Below are positions 1-8,265 of a DNA stretch of 64,000 bases, piece after piece; position 1 is the first letter of the stretch, and each line of letters begins with the position of its first letter. The notes beneath the pieces were generated by a model, which did no database searches, was not told the origin of the DNA, and worked only from the letters and a program-made list of their open reading frames with translations. Position numbers and translations under genes: made by a program. The DNA is from Ruminococcus flavefaciens (GTDB lineage Bacteria > Bacillota > Clostridia > Oscillospirales > Ruminococcaceae): assembly GCA_004554385.1 (NCBI GenBank), contig SFMO01000189.1, positions 89,532 to 153,531 of the forward strand. Reading direction: 5' to 3'.

Positions 1-1
1 C

Positions 2-535
2 CTTTACGTGGGTACTATCGAGCCGCGAAAGAACTTAGAACGCCTTATATCGGCTTATGCGGCTTTTGCTAAAAAGGTCGGCGGAAACGCACCGAAGCTG
101 GTGCTTGCAGGCGGCAAGGGCTGGCTGGACAAGGGTATTTACAGCCGTGTCGAAAAGCTGGGCATGGAAAAGAACATCATCTTCACAAAATACGTCCCGT
201 CTGAGGACATGAATCCCCTCATGTGCGGTGCACTGGCTTTCGTATTCCCGTCACTGTATGAGGGCTTCGGCATGCCTCCTCTTGAGGCTATGGCTTGCGG
301 AGTACCCGTACTTGCTTCGGGAGAGGCTTCTCTCCCCGAGGTAACAGGCGACTGCGCAGTTATCTGCGACGCCTATGACGTAAAGAGCATCGCAAAGGGA
401 CTTTACAGGCTCTACAGCGATGAAAAGCTCCGCAGCGAGCTGAGCCGCAGAGGACTTGAAAGAGCTCAGGGCTTCACCTGGGAGCGCTCTGCAAAAATGC
501 TTATGGACGTATACAGGGAGCTTGAACATGAATAA
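2..535 (+). CDS. Glycosyltransferase, GT4 type (5' partial)
   Basis: C-terminal 177 residues of a GT-B fold glycosyltransferase that would transfer a sugar from a nucleotide-sugar onto a surface glycan at the cytoplasmic membrane face. The 5' end lies outside the window and the frame is open from base 2. Visible are the GTIEPRKN segment that opens the nucleotide-binding Rossmann domain and the E-x7-E type segment YEGFGMPPLEAMACGVPVL typical of family 4. It overlaps the next glycosyltransferase by 8 bases, so the two are translationally coupled. Donor and acceptor cannot be told from sequence; the reductase at 1670 suggests a GDP-deoxyhexose in the same pathway. Confidence 0.9.
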   Translation, partial: LYVGTIEPRKNLERLISAYAAFAKKVGGNAPKLVLAGGKGWLDKGIYSRVEKLGMEKNIIFTKYVPSEDMNPLMCGALAFVFPSLYEGFGMPPLEAMACGVPVLASGEASLPEVTGDCAVICDAYDVKSIAKGLYRLYSDEKLRSELSRRGLERAQGFTWERSAKMLMDVYRELEHE

Positions 536-1649
536 AAAATTCAGGATACTTGAAGTAAATAAAGCCTATTATCCCCATATCGGCGGCATCGAGACCATAA
601 TCAGGCAGTACTCCGAGGAGCTTTGCAGGCTCGACGACACTGACGTGAAAGCTCTTGTCTGCCGTGACGGACGGGGCAGGACTATCCGCGACAAAATGTG
701 CGGCGTCGATATAACCCGTGCAGGCAGTCTCGGCACGTATTTCTCATGTCCGCTTTCTCTGTCCTTCTTCCGATACCTTCGCAAAATGGCTAAAAACGCC
801 GATGTAGTCCATATCCACGTACCATTCCCCCTCGCTGATGCGGCGCTCATGCTTTCGGGCTATAAGGGCAAGGTCGTGGTGTCATGGCACAGCGACATCG
901 TAAAACAGAAGAAGCTGATGCTTTTCTACAAGCCCTTCATGCGCTATCTGCTGAAAAGGGCTGATATTATCCTTACCGCCACGGAAGGCCATGTGAAGCA
1001 TTCACTGTATCTTCCCGAATTCAGAAGCAAATGCAGGGTCCTCCCCTACGGAATAATCCCCGAGGAATACCTCGCAGTAAAGCGCCGCCCTGTACTAACC
1101 GAAAGAGCCCATGACAAAAACTGCATAAAGGTATTCTTTACAGGAAGACTTGTGTACTACAAGGGCGTCGATGTTCTGCTGAAGGCATTTACAATGGTGA
1201 AGGGCTGTGAGCTTTTCATCGCAGGCACAGGTGAGCTGGGCGACAGTCTGAAAAGCTATACAGCCGCCCATGATATGGAGAATAAGGTGCATTTTCTGGG
1301 ATTTCTCCCCGATGAGGAACTGAGACAGGCTTATGCAGACTGCGATATATTCGTGCTTCCGTCTGTAGCGCCCAGCGAGGCATTCGGCATTGTACAGCTG
1401 GAGGCTATGGTCTACGGAAAGCCCGTTATCAACACATCTCTGCAATCGGGAGTACCATATGTAAGTCTTCACGGCAAAACAGGACTTACAGTACCGCCGT
1501 CATCACCCAAAGCTCTTGCCAAGGCGATAACTCTTCTGGCAGAAGACAGGGAGCTCCGCGAAAAATACGGAAAAGCCGCCGCAGAGCGCGTACAGAATGA
1601 CTTCAACGAGAAGAAGATACTCGGCGACCTTTATGAATTACTGAAATAA
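528..1649 (+). CDS. Glycosyltransferase, GT4 type
   Basis: Full-length 373-residue GT-B glycosyltransferase. The N-terminal domain begins with HIGGIE, the usual glycine-rich acceptor-side loop of GT4 enzymes. The C-terminal donor-binding domain shows the phosphate-contacting FTGRLVYYKGVD segment, GTGELGDSL and the E-x7-E motif in PSEAFGIVQLEAMVYGKPVI. I use the ATG at 528, which overlaps the end of the upstream gene; an open frame continues upstream to 456 but only as shadow of that gene. Probable role is capsule, exopolysaccharide or wall-glycan assembly. Specificity is unknown. Confidence 0.9.
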   Translation: MNKKFRILEVNKAYYPHIGGIETIIRQYSEELCRLDDTDVKALVCRDGRGRTIRDKMCGVDITRAGSLGTYFSCPLSLSFFRYLRKMAKNADVVHIHVPFPLADAALMLSGYKGKVVVSWHSDIVKQKKLMLFYKPFMRYLLKRADIILTATEGHVKHSLYLPEFRSKCRVLPYGIIPEEYLAVKRRPVLTERAHDKNCIKVFFTGRLVYYKGVDVLLKAFTMVKGCELFIAGTGELGDSLKSYTAAHDMENKVHFLGFLPDEELRQAYADCDIFVLPSVAPSEAFGIVQLEAMVYGKPVINTSLQSGVPYVSLHGKTGLTVPPSSPKALAKAITLLAEDRELREKYGKAAAERVQNDFNEKKILGDLYELLK

Positions 1650-1669
1650 CTGCAAAGGGAGGCAGACAT

Positions 1670-2638
1670 TTGAAAGCATTGATAATCGGAGCGGCAGGCT
1701 TCGTCGGAGGTTACCTTATCCGCGAGCTTAGCAGCGCAGGCTGGGAGGTCCATGCCACCTGTCTGCCAAACGAGCATATAAGCGAGGATTGCCCCTCGTA
1801 TCCGCTGGATATTATGAAAAAAGAGGATATTACTGCCATTCTTGATGAAATATCACCTGATATAATCTATCACCTTGCGGCACAGAGCTCCGTTTCCGTA
1901 TCATGGAAGCGCCCACAGCTCACCGCAGAGATAAACGTAATCGGAACTATCAACCTGCTGGAGGCTCTCCGCGAAGCCAAAAAACAGGATATACGCACCA
2001 TGCTCATCGGCTCCGGAGAGGAATACGGCTATATCCGCGAGGGTGCCTGTCCTCTTTCCGAATCAGAACCACTGAATCCCGGCAATATCTATGCCGCCAC
2101 AAAGGCTTGTCAGGGCATGATAGGCGAGATATATGCCCGTGCATACAGAATGGATATAATAATGGTCCGCGCCTTTAACCACTCGGGCCCTGCCCAGAGC
2201 AATATCTTCGTTATCTCGGATTTCTGCCGTCAGATAGCAGAAATTGAAAAGGGACTCCGCGAGCCCGTCATAAGCGTGGGAAATCTCTCGGCAAAACGTG
2301 ATTTCACCGACGTCCGAGACGTTGTCAGGGCATACAGGCTCCTCGGCGAAAAGGGCAGAAAAGGCACTGTCTACAACGTGGGAAGAGGAAGAGCTGTGGA
2401 GATACAGTTCATTCTCGATACCGCCCTGTCATTTGCGAAGCTCCCCATTGAGGTCAGACAGGACCCAAACCGCATGAGAGCTTCTGACATACCGCTGATA
2501 GAGCCCGACGTTTCCCGTATATCAGCAGATACAGGCTGGTCCGCACAGATAACTATGGAGCAAACCGTCCTTGATACTCTTGACTATTGGAGAAAAAAGC
2601 TCATGTCCTACGGCACGTCATTGGGTACAGAGCACTGA
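1670..2638 (+). CDS. NAD(P)-dependent nucleotide-sugar epimerase/reductase, Rmd-like
   Basis: 322-residue extended short-chain dehydrogenase. It has the GAAGFVGG dinucleotide-binding loop at the N-terminus, LAAQSSV after beta-4, the GSGEEYG serine region and the catalytic YAATK. The pattern GSGEEYG, then NPGNIYAATK, then RAFNHSGP matches GDP-4-keto-6-deoxymannose reductases (Rmd) and GDP-mannose 4,6-dehydratases; the short length favours a reductase making GDP-D-rhamnose, but this is inference. The start is a TTG at 1670, with an AGGGAGG ribosome site just upstream. It lies 20 bases after two glycosyltransferases and presumably supplies their donor. Confidence 0.8.
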   Translation: MKALIIGAAGFVGGYLIRELSSAGWEVHATCLPNEHISEDCPSYPLDIMKKEDITAILDEISPDIIYHLAAQSSVSVSWKRPQLTAEINVIGTINLLEALREAKKQDIRTMLIGSGEEYGYIREGACPLSESEPLNPGNIYAATKACQGMIGEIYARAYRMDIIMVRAFNHSGPAQSNIFVISDFCRQIAEIEKGLREPVISVGNLSAKRDFTDVRDVVRAYRLLGEKGRKGTVYNVGRGRAVEIQFILDTALSFAKLPIEVRQDPNRMRASDIPLIEPDVSRISADTGWSAQITMEQTVLDTLDYWRKKLMSYGTSLGTEH

Positions 2639-2672
2639 ATAAACACAGAGCAGAAGATAAGGAGTGAACATT

Positions 2673-3008
2673 TTGTCCGATAAAAAGCTTACAAACGAGA
2701 AAATGCTGACCTTTACGGGTCACGAAAAGATAGGTACGCTGAAGGCTGCCGAAAAGCTGACAGAATTCGGAGAAAAACAGAATATAGCCAACGCAATGCT
2801 TGCCGCAAATGTCAACGAGCTCATCAAAAGAGTGTGCGCCCTTGAGGACAAGCAGCTGCAGAATGAGGACATAATGCGCAAGATAGCAGGCGAGCTGGGA
2901 GCCTTCAAAAAAGAGATGGACCGCATCCGCCTTGCGGAAAAGCTCAACTCAGGCGCTATAGAACGTCTTGACCGCGCATTAAAGCTCGCTGAGGGCGACG
3001 GAAAATAA
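2673..3008 (+). CDS. Small coiled-coil protein, function unknown
   Basis: About 111 residues, highly charged, mostly helical by composition, with Ala/Leu/Glu/Lys heptad-like stretches (KLTEFGEKQNIANAML, then RLDRALKLAE near the end). There is no signal peptide or membrane segment. The AAGGAG ribosome site at 2658-2663 sits 9 bases before the TTG at 2673 but touches the GTG at 2664, so TTG 2673 is the better start. It closes the glycan cluster and may be a structural or scaffolding partner of it. I do not recognise the family. Confidence 0.65.
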   Translation: MSDKKLTNEKMLTFTGHEKIGTLKAAEKLTEFGEKQNIANAMLAANVNELIKRVCALEDKQLQNEDIMRKIAGELGAFKKEMDRIRLAEKLNSGAIERLDRALKLAEGDGK

Positions 3009-3063
3009 CCATTTTTATATAAAATCATTCTTTTTTGATTATGTGAATTTTTTCGTCAAACTC

Positions 3064-3092
3064 TTGACAATATGGCGTTTTTGTTATATTAT
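3064..3092 (+). promoter_or_regulatory. Sigma-A promoter of the atp operon
   Basis: TTGACA at 3064-3069, a 17-base spacer and TATTAT at 3087-3092. A second TATAAT at 3092-3097 would need a 22-base spacer and is less likely. This leaves a leader of about 150 bases before atpB. Confidence 0.7.
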
Positions 3093-3112
3093 ATAATAGT
3101 GTGGAAAGGATA

Positions 3113-3214
3113 TACCACCGCTGCTTGAAAAAAGTCCGTCGGACCGTATATCTTACCTCATCAAGACTCAATCAACGGAGATTTGTGTAATTGCAGTCTC
3201 CGTTTTATTATTTT
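3113..3214 (+). promoter_or_regulatory. Structured atp leader with terminator-like hairpin
   Basis: The 5' leader holds three pairings: GATATAC near 3110-3117 with GTATATC at 3146-3152, which encloses the small hairpin GTCC-GTC-GGAC at 3134-3144, and AACGGAGA (3174-3181) with TCTCCGTT (3197-3204), followed at once by TTATTATTTT. The last has the form of an intrinsic terminator or attenuator placed before atpB. No known riboswitch class was recognised. Confidence 0.5.
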
Positions 3215-3246
3215 GGCGCAATGCCATGCTGAAAGAAGGTGTTATC

Positions 3247-3912
3247 ATGGACAATATGATGGAAGAGCTTCAATCAAAGACCGCTTTCACCATACCTATC
3301 TTCGGGGGGATACCTATCGCCGATTCCTGTGTTGTCACATGGATAATAATGGCGGCTGTAGTTCTGCTGTCCATAATCTTTACCCACAAGCTGAAAAAGG
3401 TGCCTACAGGCTCTCAGTGCATACTTGAGGGAGTAATGGATTGGCTGGACAAATTTTTCACTGATATTCTCGGACCGCACGGTAAAAAATATCTGCCCTT
3501 CCTTGAGACGCTCATCATCTACATAGCCTTCGCTAACCTCATAGGCTTATTCGGCTTCGTCCCGCCTACAAAGGACATAAACGTCACTGCGGCGCTGGCC
3601 GGCATCGCTATCATATTCGTGCAGTCTGCCTTCGTTATTGAGAAGGGACCGTTAAAATGGCTCAAGAGCTTCCTCAACCCCATCAATCTTCTGGATCTTA
3701 TAACCCGTCCGCTTTCGCTATGTATGCGACTCTTCGGTAACGTACTCGGAGCTTTCGTCGTTATGGAGCTCGTGAAGGGACTCTGCCCCATAGGCGTTCC
3801 TGTTATCGCAAGTGCTTACTTCGATATATTTGACGGCCTCTTACAGGCTTATGTATTCGTATTCCTTACTTCTCTTTACATGGCTGAAGCCATTGAGGAA
3901 GAACATCATTAA
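3247..3912 (+). CDS. atpB: F-type ATP synthase subunit a
   Basis: 221-residue membrane subunit that forms the ion half-channels against the c-ring. Five to six hydrophobic segments are present. The signature helix reads TRPLSLCMRLFGNVLGAF and contains the essential arginine (R in CMRLFGN, equivalent to E. coli aR210). The ATG at 3247 is chosen because AAGAAGGTG lies 7 bases upstream; the frame stays open to an ATG at 3226 without a ribosome site. It is the first gene of the operon; no atpI precedes it. Confidence 0.96.
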   Translation: MDNMMEELQSKTAFTIPIFGGIPIADSCVVTWIIMAAVVLLSIIFTHKLKKVPTGSQCILEGVMDWLDKFFTDILGPHGKKYLPFLETLIIYIAFANLIGLFGFVPPTKDINVTAALAGIAIIFVQSAFVIEKGPLKWLKSFLNPINLLDLITRPLSLCMRLFGNVLGAFVVMELVKGLCPIGVPVIASAYFDIFDGLLQAYVFVFLTSLYMAEAIEEEHH

Positions 3913-3931
3913 CTTCACGGAGGTATAAATT

Positions 3932-4150
3932 ATGGGACTTATCGCATTAGGCGCTGCTATCGCCGTTCTTACAGGTGCAGGCGCAGGTATTGGTATAGGT
4001 ATAGCTACAGCAAAGGCTACTGAGTCTATCGCTCGTCAGCCCGAAGCTAAGGGCGACATAAGAACAGCTCTCCTGCTTGGATGTGCCCTGGCAGAGGCTA
4101 CAGCTATCTACGGCTTCGTTATCGCACTTCTTATCATCGGTAAAATGTGA
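3932..4150 (+). CDS. atpE: F-type ATP synthase subunit c, copy 1
   Basis: 72-residue helical hairpin proteolipid that forms the rotor ring. It has the glycine-rich first helix, the ARQPEAKGD polar loop that contacts gamma and epsilon, and the ion-binding glutamate in LAEATAIY. Relative to the Na+-binding ring of Ilyobacter tartaricus, the position of Gln32 is Ile and Ser66 is Ala, so proton coupling is inferred. A strong ribosome site (GGAGGT) precedes the ATG. The protein is identical to copy 2. Confidence 0.96.
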   Translation: MGLIALGAAIAVLTGAGAGIGIGIATAKATESIARQPEAKGDIRTALLLGCALAEATAIYGFVIALLIIGKM

Positions 4151-4177
4151 TCATTACACATATGGAGGTATATTAAA

Positions 4178-4396
4178 ATGGGACTTATTGCATTAGGCGC
4201 TGCTATCGCCGTTCTTACAGGTGCAGGCGCAGGTATTGGTATTGGTATAGCTACAGCGAAAGCTACCGAGTCTATCGCTCGTCAGCCCGAAGCTAAGGGC
4301 GACATAAGAACAGCTCTCCTGCTTGGATGCGCCCTTGCAGAGGCTACAGCTATCTACGGCTTCGTTATCGCACTCCTTATTATTGGCAAAATGTAA
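4178..4396 (+). CDS. atpE: F-type ATP synthase subunit c, copy 2
   Basis: Second c-subunit gene 246 bases downstream of the first, encoding exactly the same 72 residues with only scattered synonymous changes (for example in the ATAKATES codons). It has its own GGAGGT ribosome site, so it is a tandem duplication of gene plus leader. The duplication probably raises c-subunit supply, since the ring needs many copies per enzyme; that is inference. The same absence of Na+-site Gln and Ser applies. Confidence 0.96.
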   Translation: MGLIALGAAIAVLTGAGAGIGIGIATAKATESIARQPEAKGDIRTALLLGCALAEATAIYGFVIALLIIGKM

Positions 4397-4429
4397 GCCG
4401 CAGAATATCATACATAAGGAGGGCAAATA

Positions 4430-4918
4430 ATGCTTAAATTTGAATTCTGGAGCATTTTCGAGGCTGTCGCAAACGTCATTATACTGTTTGTGCTGCTGAG
4501 AATATTCCTTTTCAAACCTATAAATAAAATGAAGGACGAACGTACCCGTACTATACAGGATAACCTCGATTCCGCCGAAAAGGCAAAAACAGAGGCTGAG
4601 GAGCTCCGTCAGCAGTATGAGAACTCTATCAGCGAAGCCAAGGAACAGGCTAATCAGATCATTATGAAGGCACATGAGGACGCCGAATCCGAGCGCTCGG
4701 CAATTATCAGGAAGTCTCAGGAGGAGGCTGAAAAGATCGTTGCAGATGCCGACAAGACAATTGAAAACGAGAGAAAGCGTGTTCTCCGTCAGGCTCAGTC
4801 AGAGATCGCAGACCTCGCCATAGAGGCTGCTTCAAAGATCATCGGCGAAAATGTGGACGACGAGAAGAACCGCCGCCTTGTAGATAAATTCCTTTCCGAT
4901 GAGGAGGGCAGGAAATGA
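4430..4918 (+). CDS. atpF: F-type ATP synthase subunit b
   Basis: 162 residues, the peripheral stalk. One N-terminal membrane helix (about residues 8-28, AVANVIILFVLLRIFLF) is followed by a long charged Ala/Glu/Lys coiled coil and ends in the delta-binding region. Ribosome site AAGGAGGG lies upstream of the ATG. Its stop overlaps the start of the next gene (ATGA), coupling b to the delta-alpha fusion. Confidence 0.95.
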   Translation: MLKFEFWSIFEAVANVIILFVLLRIFLFKPINKMKDERTRTIQDNLDSAEKAKTEAEELRQQYENSISEAKEQANQIIMKAHEDAESERSAIIRKSQEEAEKIVADADKTIENERKRVLRQAQSEIADLAIEAASKIIGENVDDEKNRRLVDKFLSDEEGRK

Positions 4919-6942
4919 GAGACACAGACAGAGAACTCCTGAAAGAGCTGGTACGTCTGGACGTTTCCCAGACCGACTGCTCTGAGGTCAGAAGGGTGCT
5001 TGAGACATGCCCCGATGTGGCAGATACTCTCGCAAATCCCCTTGTTACCCACGACGAAAAGCACGGAATCATCAGCAAGCTCTTTCCCGAATCTGTTCAG
5101 AAATTCATGCAGAATACCGTCCGCAGCGGCGCTGTGGAGCATATCGGCGATATTCTCGACGAGTATGAGGACATACTCATTGACAGACAGGGCAGCATAA
5201 AGGCTGTAGTCCGCTATGTTACTCCCCTTACCGAATCCCAGCAGGCTGATCTCCGTCAGTTCATTATGGAAAAATTCGGCAAGGAAGACGTCGATATAGA
5301 GTATAAGCACGATCCTGACATCATAGGCGGCTTCATACTCAACGCAGGCGACCTTGAATATGACAAGAGCTACCGCACAGGTCTCCGCCTTATGAAGGAT
5401 ACTCTCCAGACCAAGGCAGCCGAGTACGTAGGCGCTCCCTCCTCTGCAAAGAGCAGTAGCAGCGATATCATCTCTGTACTCAAAACAGAGGTGCGTGACT
5501 TCGACGTAAAATCAGGTGCAACAGAGACAGGCTTCATAACCCGTCTCGGTGACGGTATCGCACGAGTTTACGGAATGAATTCCGTAATGTACGGTGAGCT
5601 TGTTGAATTTGAAACAGGTATCAGAGGTATCGTTCAGAACCTTGAAGAAAAGTCTATCGGTGTAGTTCTCCTCGGCGACGACCACGGTCTCACAGAGGGC
5701 TCATCAGTTATCAGAACAGGCAAGAGAGCAGGTATCGGCGTAAGCGACGAGCTCCTCGGACGAGTAGTCGACGCCCTCGGCTCGCCTATAGACGGCCTCG
5801 GAGCTATCAAGGCTGACGATTACTTCCCTATTGAGCGCGAAGCTCCCGGCGTTATCGAGCGTAAGCCCGTAAACGTACCGCTTCAGACAGGTATCCTCGC
5901 TATTGACTCAATGTTCCCTATCGGACGCGGTCAGCGTGAGCTCATTATCGGCGACAGACAGACAGGTAAGACCTCTATCGCCGTAGATACCATCATCAAC
6001 CAGAAGGGACAGGACGTTATCTGTATCTATGTTGCCATAGGTCAGAAGTCCTCTACTGTCGCTCAGATAGTCAACACACTGAAAAAATACGGCGCTATGG
6101 ACTATTCCGTAGTTGTATGCGCTTCTGCCAGCGATCCTGCGCCGTTCCAGTATATATCACCATATTCGGGTACTGCTATCGCCGAATACTTCATGTCAAA
6201 GGGCAAGGACGTTCTCATAGTATACGATGACCTCTCAAAGCATGCCGTCGCATACAGAGCAATGTCACTCCTGCTCCACCGTCCGCCGGGACGTGAGGCT
6301 TACCCCGGTGATGTATTCTACCTACATTCGAGACTTTTAGAGCGCTCCAGCCGTCTTGACGACGAGCACGGCGGCGGTTCACTGACCGCTCTCCCCATTA
6401 TCGAGACTCTCGCAGGCGATATATCCGCATATATCCCGACCAATGTCATATCCATCACCGACGGTCAGATATTCTTAGAGAGCGAGCTTTTCAACTCAGG
6501 TCTCCGTCCTGCGGTGAACTACGGACTCTCCGTATCCCGTGTAGGCGGTGCGGCTCAGACAAAGGCTATGAAGAAAGCTTCGGGAAATCTCCGTATCGAT
6601 CTTGCTCAATTCAAGGAAATGGAGATATTCACTCAGTTCTCATCAGAGCTCGACCAGTCCACAACAGAGCTTCTCGACCACGGCAGAATGCTTACAGAGC
6701 TCCTTAAACAGCCTCTGTACAATCCTCTCCCCCACTATGAGCAGGTAATACTCCTCTATGCTGCACAGCACGGCTTCTTCAAGGGCATACCTCTCAAGGA
6801 ACTGAGAGAGCACCGCACAGACCTTATGAACTATATCAGGAGCTACGGTCAGGATATCATCTCTGAGATCGACGAGAAGAAGGTCCTCACAGACGATCTG
6901 GCAGAACGTATCGAAAGAATTCTCACAGCTTTTGAAGAATAA
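4915..6942 (+). CDS. atpHA: ATP synthase delta-alpha fusion protein
   Basis: One 675-residue frame joins subunit delta (about residues 1-171) to subunit alpha (about 185-675). The delta part has the usual N-terminal helical bundle and the C-terminal segment GGFILNAGDLEYDKS. A short Ala/Ser-rich linker (GAPSSAKSSSSD, about 173-184) leads into the alpha N-domain, ITRLGDGIARVYGMNSVMYG. Alpha features are Walker A GDRQTGKT at 346-353 and the LLLHRPPGREAYPGDVFY segment. There is no stop, ribosome site or ATG between the two; the only in-frame alternative start is a GTG at 5491 without a clear ribosome site. Normally delta is one per three alphas, so the fusion raises a stoichiometry problem. Confidence 0.93.
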   Translation: MRDTDRELLKELVRLDVSQTDCSEVRRVLETCPDVADTLANPLVTHDEKHGIISKLFPESVQKFMQNTVRSGAVEHIGDILDEYEDILIDRQGSIKAVVRYVTPLTESQQADLRQFIMEKFGKEDVDIEYKHDPDIIGGFILNAGDLEYDKSYRTGLRLMKDTLQTKAAEYVGAPSSAKSSSSDIISVLKTEVRDFDVKSGATETGFITRLGDGIARVYGMNSVMYGELVEFETGIRGIVQNLEEKSIGVVLLGDDHGLTEGSSVIRTGKRAGIGVSDELLGRVVDALGSPIDGLGAIKADDYFPIEREAPGVIERKPVNVPLQTGILAIDSMFPIGRGQRELIIGDRQTGKTSIAVDTIINQKGQDVICIYVAIGQKSSTVAQIVNTLKKYGAMDYSVVVCASASDPAPFQYISPYSGTAIAEYFMSKGKDVLIVYDDLSKHAVAYRAMSLLLHRPPGREAYPGDVFYLHSRLLERSSRLDDEHGGGSLTALPIIETLAGDISAYIPTNVISITDGQIFLESELFNSGLRPAVNYGLSVSRVGGAAQTKAMKKASGNLRIDLAQFKEMEIFTQFSSELDQSTTELLDHGRMLTELLKQPLYNPLPHYEQVILLYAAQHGFFKGIPLKELREHRTDLMNYIRSYGQDIISEIDEKKVLTDDLAERIERILTAFEE

Positions 6943-6956
6943 GGCGGTGAAATGCT

Positions 6957-7865
6957 ATGCCTAATATGAGAGAGATCCGCGAAAGGATCGCAAGTATCCA
7001 ACAGATACTGAAAATTACCAACGCTATGTACCTCATGTCGTCGTCCAAGCTGAAAAAGGCAAGGAAGTCCCTTGAGTGCACAGAGCCTTACTTCTACAAG
7101 CTCCAGTCCACCATAGAAAGCGTGCTGGAGCACACTCCGCACACCCGACAGTTCTTCTTCGACAGACGTAAGGATATCCCCGAGGATAAGCGTAAAAAAG
7201 GCTATATCATCATTACGGGCGATAAGGGCCTCTGCGGAAGCTACAACCACAATATACTGAAGTATACAGAGCAGAAGCTGGAGGAGACTGCCGACCTGGA
7301 TAACTGCTACCTCTTCGTTATGGGGCAGGTGGGCAGAATGTACTTCCAACGCCGTATAAACAACGACAAAAAAGCTTTTGTTGACGGCGAATTTCTCTAT
7401 ACCACGCAGAATCCTACTCTCTACAGAGCCAAGGAAATAGCTGAGCTCGTAATCGATAAGTTCGAAGAGCGTGAGCTTGACGAGGTATACCTCATATACA
7501 CGGATATGGTAAATTCAAACCTTCAGGAGCCGAGAACTCTCCGTCTGCTGCCCTTTGAGCGTAAGCACCTGGGCAAGGCGGCTGACGGCACTATGAAGAA
7601 GCTGCCAAAGGCTTCCTTCATGCCATCTCCCGAGGAGGTAATGAACTACCTTATCCCACAGTATGCAAAGGGTATCATCTACGGCGCTATGGTCGAGGCT
7701 TTCTGCTGCGAGCAGCAGTCACGCATGACAGCTATGGACGCTGCTACGACCAGTGCAAAGGATATGATAAAGGACCTTTCACTGCTCTATAACCGCGCGA
7801 GACAGGCTGCTATCACTCAGGAGATAACCGAGGTATGCGGCGGAGCGGCATCTATTAGTGAGTAG
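6957..7865 (+). CDS. atpG: F-type ATP synthase subunit gamma
   Basis: 302-residue rotor shaft. The N-terminal helix begins MPNMREIRERIASIQQILKI and the C-terminal helix contains MDAATTSAKDMI and ITQEITEVCGGAA, both family hallmarks. Start ATG 6957 has GGCGGTG upstream. The last residues (SISE) and the TAG stop come from the left repeat arm of the inserted element at 7857, so the natural end of gamma has been slightly rewritten. Confidence 0.95.
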   Translation: MPNMREIRERIASIQQILKITNAMYLMSSSKLKKARKSLECTEPYFYKLQSTIESVLEHTPHTRQFFFDRRKDIPEDKRKKGYIIITGDKGLCGSYNHNILKYTEQKLEETADLDNCYLFVMGQVGRMYFQRRINNDKKAFVDGEFLYTTQNPTLYRAKEIAELVIDKFEERELDEVYLIYTDMVNSNLQEPRTLRLLPFERKHLGKAADGTMKKLPKASFMPSPEEVMNYLIPQYAKGIIYGAMVEAFCCEQQSRMTAMDAATTSAKDMIKDLSLLYNRARQAAITQEITEVCGGAASISE

Positions 7866-7888
7866 AGAGTAGATAGTAGTGAGTAGTA
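7857..7888 (+). repeat. Left inverted repeat of intervening-sequence element
   Basis: 32-base arm built of GAGTAG/AGTAG units. It pairs with 8266-8297 at 29 of 32 positions. The TAG stop of atpG (7863-7865) lies in it. With its partner it would fold the atpG-atpD junction of the mRNA into one long stem. Confidence 0.85.
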
Positions 7889-7895
7889 ATTAGTT

Positions 7896-8264
7896 ATGAA
7901 CAACGATACAAATTATTATAAAAAACTTTTGGTCTGGCAAAAATCAATGGATCTTGTTGAAGAAACATACCGATTGATCAAGTTTCTTCCGTCAGATGAA
8001 AGGTTTGCTCTTGCTGATCAAATGCGACGATCTGCCGTATCTATTGTATCGAATATTGCAGAAGGTGCAGGCAGAAAAACTAAAAATGATTTTATACAGT
8101 TTCTTTCGATTGCAAGAGGTTCAAAATACGAACTTGAAACTCAGTTTCTTGTATGCATAAGACTTAATTATTTCAATGAAAAGCAAGCCGGGCTTGCTCT
8201 TCAGCTTTGTAGTGAGATAGGAAAAATGCTTAATGCCCTTATTAAGAGTTTATCAGTGAGTTAA
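7896..8264 (+). CDS. Four-helix-bundle protein of the 23S rRNA intervening-sequence (S23/IVP) family
   Basis: 122 residues with family motifs: LLVWQKSMDLVEETYRL, then LADQMRRSAVSIVSNIAEGAGR, then FIQFLSIARGSKYELETQ. Members form small helical bundles and were first found inside intervening sequences of 23S rRNA; the same fold is used by the Avd accessory protein of diversity-generating retroelements. Here it interrupts the ATP synthase operon between atpG and atpD in the same direction and is framed by inverted repeats. Its A+T-rich codons differ from the flanking atp genes, which fits acquisition. No Shine-Dalgarno is obvious. Its own function is unknown. Confidence 0.9.
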   Translation: MNNDTNYYKKLLVWQKSMDLVEETYRLIKFLPSDERFALADQMRRSAVSIVSNIAEGAGRKTKNDFIQFLSIARGSKYELETQFLVCIRLNYFNEKQAGLALQLCSEIGKMLNALIKSLSVS

Positions 8265-8265
8265 A

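Noticed and set aside
3064..3097. TTGACA with TATAAT at 3092 as the atp promoter
   Set aside because: The spacer would be 22 bases. TATTAT at 3087 gives 17 and is preferred.
5400..5500. Frameshift or assembly error joining delta and alpha
   Set aside because: Both halves are in the same frame, so an indel would break rather than create the fusion. Only a substitution of a stop could do it, and no ribosome site is seen at the join.
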